The notes beneath the pieces are model-generated. The model saw nothing but the letters and a program-made list of their open reading frames with translations, was not told the origin of the DNA and did no database searches. From Oscillatoria sp. HE19RPO (GTDB lineage Bacteria > Cyanobacteriota > Cyanobacteriia > Cyanobacteriales > Laspinemataceae): a stretch of DNA of 35,130 nucleotides. The translations under genes were made by a program, and so were the position numbers. This document shows positions 30,801 through 35,130 of the stretch, piece by piece. The stretch lies in assembly GCF_024220515.1 (NCBI RefSeq), contig NZ_JAMXOT010000037.1, positions 1-35,130 of the forward strand. Direction: 5' to 3'. Position 1 is the stretch's first letter. Each line of letters starts with the position of its first letter.

Positions 30801-33178
30801 TCCTCAAACAACTCAACACCAAAAAAGACAAGCCCCGAACGGAATATCTGGTTCATAGCTTTATTAAACATTGGAAAGACCCAGTGCAAGAGATGTTAAA
30901 CCCAATGTTAGGAGCTTATACCGTCGGGCTGGAAACGGGAGATTTGGAATTTGCGGCCTATTCTGCGTTCCATTACTGCTACTATAGTGTTTTAATTGGC
31001 GCTGAACTGACTCAACTGGAGTCAGAGATGGAAATCTATGCTCAAGTCATCGAGGAAACAGGACAGGAAAGAACGACGGACGGGCATCGGATCTTTTATC
31101 AAACTGTTCTGAATCTGCTCGGTCAAGCTGAAAATCCTTCTCATTTAATCGGAATGGCTTTCGATGAACAGGTGAGGATGCCCATCCTCCAGAGTCGCAA
31201 AGACCGGAGTACAATTTTTGTGATATACTTCAATAAATTAATCCTGTGCATTCTGTTTGGAGAGGTTGAGCAGGCGATCGCCAATGCGGACCTAGCACAA
31301 GCGTATATCGATGCCGTTCCCGCTACGCTGCTCCTTTCTCACGTTTGTTTTTATGATTCTTTAGCGCGTTTAGCCCGGGCATCCGATGCACCCCGATCGC
31401 AGAAAAATTCCTGGATTCGCCAAGTTTTCCGCAACCAGAAAAAACTTAAAAAATGGGCGCATTATGCTCCGCAAAATAATTCCCATAAATATTGGCTGGT
31501 AGAGGCGGAACTCTGTCGGGTACAAGGCAAAGATGTACAGGCGAGCAATTACTACGATAAAGCCATCATCCTAGCCCAAGAAAATAACTATCTCCACGAA
31601 GCAGCGATCGCTTATGAACTCGCCGCCAAATTCTATCTCTCCAAAGGGAAAGAAAAAGAGTTGACTGCCATCGCCTATATGCAGCAAGCTCGCTACACTT
31701 ATCAACTCTGGGGTGCTACGGCAAAGGTTCAGGATTTAGAAACGCGATATGGCGAGTTCTTTATTACCCGGGAACGGGTCAGCACAAACAGTACAACCAA
31801 ATCCGTCGCCAGTACCACTGGATCCGGGTCTAGCCTCGATATTGCCACAGTAATGAAAGCTTCTCAAGCCATTTCCGGGGAAGTTTTGCTGGAGAAATTA
31901 CTCTCTAGCTTGATGCAAATTCTCATCGAAAATGCTGGCGCACAACGGGGCTACTTAATTTTATCAATTCAGAGCCAATTGCTCATCGAAGCGGCAGGAG
32001 AAATAGAAAATGAGCGGGTCACGGTGTTGCAATCGATTCCCGTAGCCAACTGTCAGACCCTTTCCGAATCGATTGTCAATTATGTAGCCCGAACTCAAGA
32101 AACCGTGGTATTAAATGATGCCACGCGCAATGGCAATTTTACCAGCGATGCTTATATCCAACAGGCTCAACCCAAGTCAATTCTATGCGTCCCCCTAATT
32201 GATAGAGGTAAACTCGTCAGTATTGTTTATTTAGAAAATAATAGCACCACGGGAGCCTTTACCCCGGAACGAGTGGAAGTGTTACAGTTGTTATCGGGCC
32301 AGGTAGCAATTTCTATTGAAAATGCCCGCTTGTATCAAACCTTGGAAGAGAAAGTCAAGGACCGAACTGCCCAATTAGCCAATGCCAATGCAGAAATTAC
32401 GATTCTGAATGAGCGGTTAAAAGCGGAAAATATCCGGATGGGGGCGGAGTTAGATGTGACGCGGCAACTGCAAAAAATGCTCTTACCTAGCCAATCAGAA
32501 TTGGATGCGATTGAGGGTTTAGATATTGCTGGATTTATGGAACCGGCAGATGAAGTGGGGGGGGATTACTATGATGTGATCAAAAGTGGGGAGCGCACCA
32601 AAATTGCGATCGGGGATGTGACGGGACATGGGTTGCAAAGTGGGGTGGTGATGATGATGGCTCAAACGGCGGTCCGGACGTTACTGGAAGGAGATTTTAC
32701 GGACCCGGTACAATTTTTAGATGTCATCAACCGCACGATTTATAAAAATGTCCAGCGCATCAATGCTGATAAAAATATGACTCTGGCGCTGCTGGATTAT
32801 CATCAAGGCAAATTAACCTTAAGTGGGCAGCATGAAGAGGCGATCGTCATGCGTGCCGATGGAAGCGTAGAGTGTATTGATACCGTTGATTTAGGATTTC
32901 CAATAGGTCTCATTGATGAGATTGCGGATTTTGTGAGTACCACGGAGATTGAGTTAAATTCTGGGGATGTGGTGGTGTTGTACACCGATGGAATTACAGA
33001 GGCGGTGGATAGCAATTTGGTACAGTATGGTCTTGAGCCGATGATTGCATCAATTCGCCATCATTTACAGGGTAATGCGCGGGAAATTTGTCAAGCTGTG
33101 ATTGAGGATGTCCGGCGACATATTGGCGGGCAGAAGATTTATGATGACCTCACCTTAATTGTTCTCAAACAGAAGTAA
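27866..33178 (+). CDS. Giant Ser/Thr kinase-STAND ATPase-GAF-SpoIIE phosphatase
   Basis: A 1770-residue paralogue of the preceding protein. The kinase domain again has Lys36, HKD (Asp128) and DFG (Asp147). The ATPase has Walker A GYSGIGKS (326-333) and a LALFIDD Walker B. A helical TPR-like region leads to a GAF domain (about 1323-1490). Then it departs from its neighbour: a coiled-coil linker (LEEKVKDRTAQLANANAEIT) leads into a PP2C-like SpoIIE/RsbU phosphatase (about 1550-1770). The four metal-site motifs are present: Asp1567 (VGGDYYD), Asp1584 (IGDVTGHG), Asp1708 (YTDGITE) and Asp1761 (YDDLTL). The likely job is to dephosphorylate a phosphoserine protein, such as an anti-sigma antagonist, in response to signals sensed by GAF or ATPase. 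The partner is unknown. Confidence 0.92.
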   Translation: MLTLAGVTIQTQIYESANSIVYRGIRDVDSQPIILKILKENYPTPQELARYSTEYQITQSLNVPGVVKVYDLQKYQNTLAMFVEDFGGESLKHWLSERSFTLEEFLHLALAITEGLGQIHGANIIHKDINPSNIVFNPNTGQVKIIDFGISTQLTRENTTLKNPNILEGTLAYLSPEQTGRMNRCIDYRSDFYSLGVTFYELLTHRLPFETTDPLELVHYHIAKQPIPPTDIEASIPPVLSDMILKLMAKTAEDRYQNAYGLKADLEECLRQHNADIVLNFSLARHDVSDKFQLPQKLYGRESEIQSLLSAFAESSIQSQLMLIAGYSGIGKSALVQELYKPITEKRGYFISGKFDQYQRNIPYSAIVRAFQGLVKQLLTESESQLNQWRDNLLGAVGVNGQVIVEVIPEIELIIGQQPEVPELGPNESQNRFNLVFQNFIKVFTQPEHPLALFIDDLQWADGASFKLMQLLMGSRSPGLFLIGAYRDNEVSAAHPLMLTLDEIAKTGAVIQRISLVPLNLATIAQLIGDTLNCDLETVQPLAELVQGKTGGNPFFMNEFLKSLYTEELVDFDLETLRWEWDLEQIQARGFTDNVVELMVDKIQKLPQDTQELLKLAACTGNQFDLNIIGLICEKSLAEMVTELQSAVAENLVIPLGNLGEFSLTIAESEFLTPDFIETHRKSLQYKFGHDRIQQAAYSLIDEVQIPYLHRKIGDVILQNTPKHKQEEKIFDIVNQLNFGVELISEQAQKNELAELNLMAGKKAKLSTAYQPALNYLQVGIELLGTQSWQDQYALTLSLYEEATEVAYLKADFALMDQWVETVVAQAKTVLDKVKVYEVKIQAGVSQSKFNEALDIGLEVLSLFGIKLPRQPKTVDILLGLIRTKLMIGWRPIASLQDLPPMTQPEIQAIMGILSKLNTAIYFSAPLLFPLAVFQQVNLSIKWGNTSESAYAYSCYGLILCGLGDIESGYQFGQLALNFLKQLNTKKDKPRTEYLVHSFIKHWKDPVQEMLNPMLGAYTVGLETGDLEFAAYSAFHYCYYSVLIGAELTQLESEMEIYAQVIEETGQERTTDGHRIFYQTVLNLLGQAENPSHLIGMAFDEQVRMPILQSRKDRSTIFVIYFNKLILCILFGEVEQAIANADLAQAYIDAVPATLLLSHVCFYDSLARLARASDAPRSQKNSWIRQVFRNQKKLKKWAHYAPQNNSHKYWLVEAELCRVQGKDVQASNYYDKAIILAQENNYLHEAAIAYELAAKFYLSKGKEKELTAIAYMQQARYTYQLWGATAKVQDLETRYGEFFITRERVSTNSTTKSVASTTGSGSSLDIATVMKASQAISGEVLLEKLLSSLMQILIENAGAQRGYLILSIQSQLLIEAAGEIENERVTVLQSIPVANCQTLSESIVNYVARTQETVVLNDATRNGNFTSDAYIQQAQPKSILCVPLIDRGKLVSIVYLENNSTTGAFTPERVEVLQLLSGQVAISIENARLYQTLEEKVKDRTAQLANANAEITILNERLKAENIRMGAELDVTRQLQKMLLPSQSELDAIEGLDIAGFMEPADEVGGDYYDVIKSGERTKIAIGDVTGHGLQSGVVMMMAQTAVRTLLEGDFTDPVQFLDVINRTIYKNVQRINADKNMTLALLDYHQGKLTLSGQHEEAIVMRADGSVECIDTVDLGFPIGLIDEIADFVSTTEIELNSGDVVVLYTDGITEAVDSNLVQYGLEPMIASIRHHLQGNAREICQAVIEDVRRHIGGQKIYDDLTLIVLKQK

Positions 33179-33266
33179 CGAGGGTGAGCAAGAGGCTGGG
33201 TAGAGGATGAGTCAAGCAATCAACGCTAAACCTCACCCCAGCCCGATCAGTTAGTCACAGAGTTTA

Positions 33267-34769
33267 CTACTTGTAAACTGGCATTTCGCCACTGTTGAGA
33301 CGGAGCATATAACTGTCGAGATCGGCCCGAACTTTGTCTGCCAGGAGGAACCCGCCCAACATATTGGGAAAGGCCATTGCAAAGAACATCATATCGGAGA
33401 AATCGAGGATGGCACCGAGGTTGATGACGGTCCCGAGGAAGACGCAAACGACATAAATCACGCGGTAGATAATCATGCTGCTTTCGCCAAACAAGTAGGT
33501 CCAGGAGCGTTCACCGTAGTAACTCCAGGAAATCATGGTGGAGAAGGCAAACAGAAAGACGGCCAAAGTGAGGACAGTGGGGAACCAACTGATCACGGAA
33601 GCAAATGCGGCAGCGGTGGTTTCTACCCCAGGCGCTGTGTTGGGGTTGGCATATTCTCCGGTGATAATGACGACTAAGGCGGTCATGTTACAGATAATTA
33701 CTGTATCGATAAAGGGTTCGAGGAGGGCGACAATGCCTTCTCGGACGGGTTCTTCAGTTCGGGCGGCAGCATGGGCGATCGCCGCTGAACCGAGCCCGGC
33801 TTCATTGGAGAATGCCGATCGCCGGAACCCCTGGACCAATACGCCAATAAATCCCCCATAAGCTGCTTGGGGGACAAACGCTTCGGTAAAAATTTGGGCA
33901 AAGGCAGCGGGAATCTGAGGCAGATTCATCAGAATAATCCACAAAGATGCTGCCACATAAATGGTACACATCGCCGGAACCAAGGCACCGGCGACGTTCC
34001 CGATCCGCTGAATCCCCCCAATAATGACGAGGGACACCAGGAAGGCTAAAGCGATTCCGTACAGCCAGTTGGGTAGCGCCGGGAATAGACCGGAAACGGC
34101 GACAAAGGATTGATTCGCTTGGAACATATTGCCCCCACCGAAGGCGGCCCCAATACAGAGGATGGCAAACAAACTCGCCATGATATTGCCAAATTGACCC
34201 ATGCCTTTTTCCGCTAAACCCCGAGAGAGATAGTACATGGGGCCCCCGGCAATCCGACCATCGGGCAGGACAATGCGATATTTTTGGGCGAGGGTGCATT
34301 CAACAAACTTGCTCGTCATGCCGAATAAGGCGGCAACGGTCATCCAGAACATGGCCCCGGGTCCTCCGATGGAAACGGCGATCGCCACCCCGGCAATATT
34401 CCCGAGTCCCACCGTAGCGGATAGGGCCGCAGCCAGGGCTTGGAAATGGCTGACCTCTCCAGCTTCGGCAGGGTCGTCATAGTGACCTTGGATCACGAAA
34501 AAGGCGTGTTTCAAGGCGCGGAAGTTGATAAAGCCCATGCGAATGGTGAAATAAACCGCACCGCTAATCAACCAGACGACAATGAGGGGGATGCCTAGGC
34601 CAAAATCGAAAAACAGGACGGCAGACATCCAAGCCACCACTTGCGTGAAGACGGCATCGAGGGTGGGGAGGAAGCCGGTGGGTGCAGCCTCTTGAGCTTC
34701 TTGGGCGACTGCGGCGATCGGCAGGGCCAGTAGAAATAGGATGATCGGTGAAATCCAGCGTTTCTTCAT
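33267..34769 (-). CDS. Sodium:alanine/glycine symporter (AGCS family)
   Basis: A 500-residue inner-membrane transporter. A cleavable-looking signal sequence (ISPIILFLLALPIAAVA) comes first, which is less usual for the family. Then follow about 10 to 11 helices. The family signature is intact: FQALAAALSATVGLGNIAGV followed by AIAVSIGGPGAMFWM, and later GGPMYYLSRGLAEKGMG and the block RSAFSNEAGLGSAAIAHAAA. It would import alanine or glycine with sodium. The substrate cannot be told from sequence. The gene is convergent with the phosphatase-ending giant gene; a weak inverted repeat (GGGTGAG/CTCACCC) lies between their ends. Confidence 0.93.
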   Translation of the reverse strand: MKKRWISPIILFLLALPIAAVAQEAQEAAPTGFLPTLDAVFTQVVAWMSAVLFFDFGLGIPLIVVWLISGAVYFTIRMGFINFRALKHAFFVIQGHYDDPAEAGEVSHFQALAAALSATVGLGNIAGVAIAVSIGGPGAMFWMTVAALFGMTSKFVECTLAQKYRIVLPDGRIAGGPMYYLSRGLAEKGMGQFGNIMASLFAILCIGAAFGGGNMFQANQSFVAVSGLFPALPNWLYGIALAFLVSLVIIGGIQRIGNVAGALVPAMCTIYVAASLWIILMNLPQIPAAFAQIFTEAFVPQAAYGGFIGVLVQGFRRSAFSNEAGLGSAAIAHAAARTEEPVREGIVALLEPFIDTVIICNMTALVVIITGEYANPNTAPGVETTAAAFASVISWFPTVLTLAVFLFAFSTMISWSYYGERSWTYLFGESSMIIYRVIYVVCVFLGTVINLGAILDFSDMMFFAMAFPNMLGGFLLADKVRADLDSYMLRLNSGEMPVYK

Positions 34770-34969
34770 AATTGCAGTCAGTTAAAGGGAATGGGACAGG
34801 GAATGGGAGTCTTCAAGAGGTGACTATACTGCCCTGGGCGGGTCAAGCTGGGCTTAAAGAGAAATATTCCGCCTTGTTATCGTTCAAGCTGTAACCAATC
34901 TGCGTAATTTTGTCAAGAAACTGGGGGTTGATTCTATTATCGGGAGCCTAGTCCGGGGGTACAGTCACG

Positions 34970-35046
34970 GGACAAGAAACCGGGTTTCTTAACCCAAATG
35001 TTGGTGATTAGCAACAGATTCGGTTAAGAAACCCGGTTTCTTGTCC
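34970..35046. repeat. Inverted repeat with 25-bp perfect arms
   Basis: The arms at 34970-34994 and 35022-35046 are perfect reverse complements over 25 bp. Each arm contains the near-palindrome AAGAAACC-G-GGTTTCTT, so each can also fold on itself. The motif is shared with the terminator-like hairpin at 14167-14232. Confidence 0.85.
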
Positions 35047-35055
35047 TAGCTGATC

Positions 35056-35130
35056 TAAGGGAACTCCAAAAAATAAAATCTCCACAACGTTCGTTCGTAG
35101 ATCAACGGAGTAGCCCCGTCACTGTAGGGG
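35056..35130. mobile_element. Left part of a MITE-like repeat, cut by the window edge
   Basis: Bases 35056-35125 match 12101-12170 at 66 of 70 positions, beginning with the same TAAGGGAACTCC end. The copy then continues GTAGGGG, which could open the hairpin seen in the other copy. The right end lies outside the window. Confidence 0.75.

Larger units (their letters stand above)
34770..35130. other. Promoter region of the symporter plus two repeat elements
   Basis: About 200 bases upstream of the symporter contain no recognised gene. They are followed by a long perfect hairpin (34970-35046) and by the left part of a MITE-like repeat (35056 to the window end). Confidence 0.5.

Noticed and set aside
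33535-34482. Several frames inside the symporter gene
   Set aside because: They are out-of-frame shadows of a clear transporter gene on the minus strand.

Overview
The window looks like chromosomal DNA of a filamentous, Oscillatoriales-type cyanobacterium. The reasons are the very frequent HIP1 octamer GCGATCGC in genes and spacers, several gene families typical of cyanobacteria (pentapeptide-repeat protein, DUF29, DUF309, the giant kinase/ATPase signalling proteins), short tandem repeats and dispersed hairpin repeats, and a gene set for outer-membrane lipid transport. The genus is an inference and cannot be fixed from this sequence alone.

Positions 1-5500 are accessory and decaying. They hold the 5' part of a transposase gene cut by the window edge, a pentapeptide-repeat protein, a DUF29 protein, and a minus-strand AT-rich cassette of unknown function (about 2.6-4.8 kb). 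In this cassette a small protein with an internal 17-residue duplication, an in-frame TGA, a second unknown ORF and a coiled-coil/membrane protein follow one another. Next comes a VapC-like PIN toxin gene fossil with three stop codons in one frame.

Positions 5500-16700 are mostly housekeeping and envelope genes. They are a DUF309 protein, a large RTX/Calx-beta/propeller protein, a lipid-transport group (LptA-like, LptB, LptF/G-like), a Pro/Asn-rich single-pass membrane protein, asparaginyl-tRNA synthetase, a tail-anchored coiled-coil protein and a small conserved cyanobacterial protein.

Positions 16700-21200 hold an RsbW-like anti-sigma/kinase protein, a nested-palindrome element, an ADP-heptose-pathway type PfkB kinase, a CheY-like response regulator with a coiled-coil tail, and lipoyl synthase.

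Positions 21200-33200 are dominated by two giant paralogous signalling proteins in tandem (1813 and 1770 aa). They share a eukaryotic-like kinase domain, a STAND-type ATPase, a long helical region and a GAF domain. Their output domains differ: the first ends in a class III nucleotide cyclase and the second in a SpoIIE/RsbU-type phosphatase. A fossil of the cyclase C-terminus lies upstream of the first gene, so the locus once held at least one more copy. The RsbW-like protein about 5 kb upstream of the first giant gene is a possible functional partner for the phosphatase, though this is inference. The window ends with an alanine/sodium symporter gene and two repeat elements whose relatives also occur near 12.1 kb and 14.2 kb.

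The most unusual items are the paired giant proteins with swapped outputs plus the fossil copy, the AT-rich cassette with an in-frame TGA, and the nested palindromic elements.
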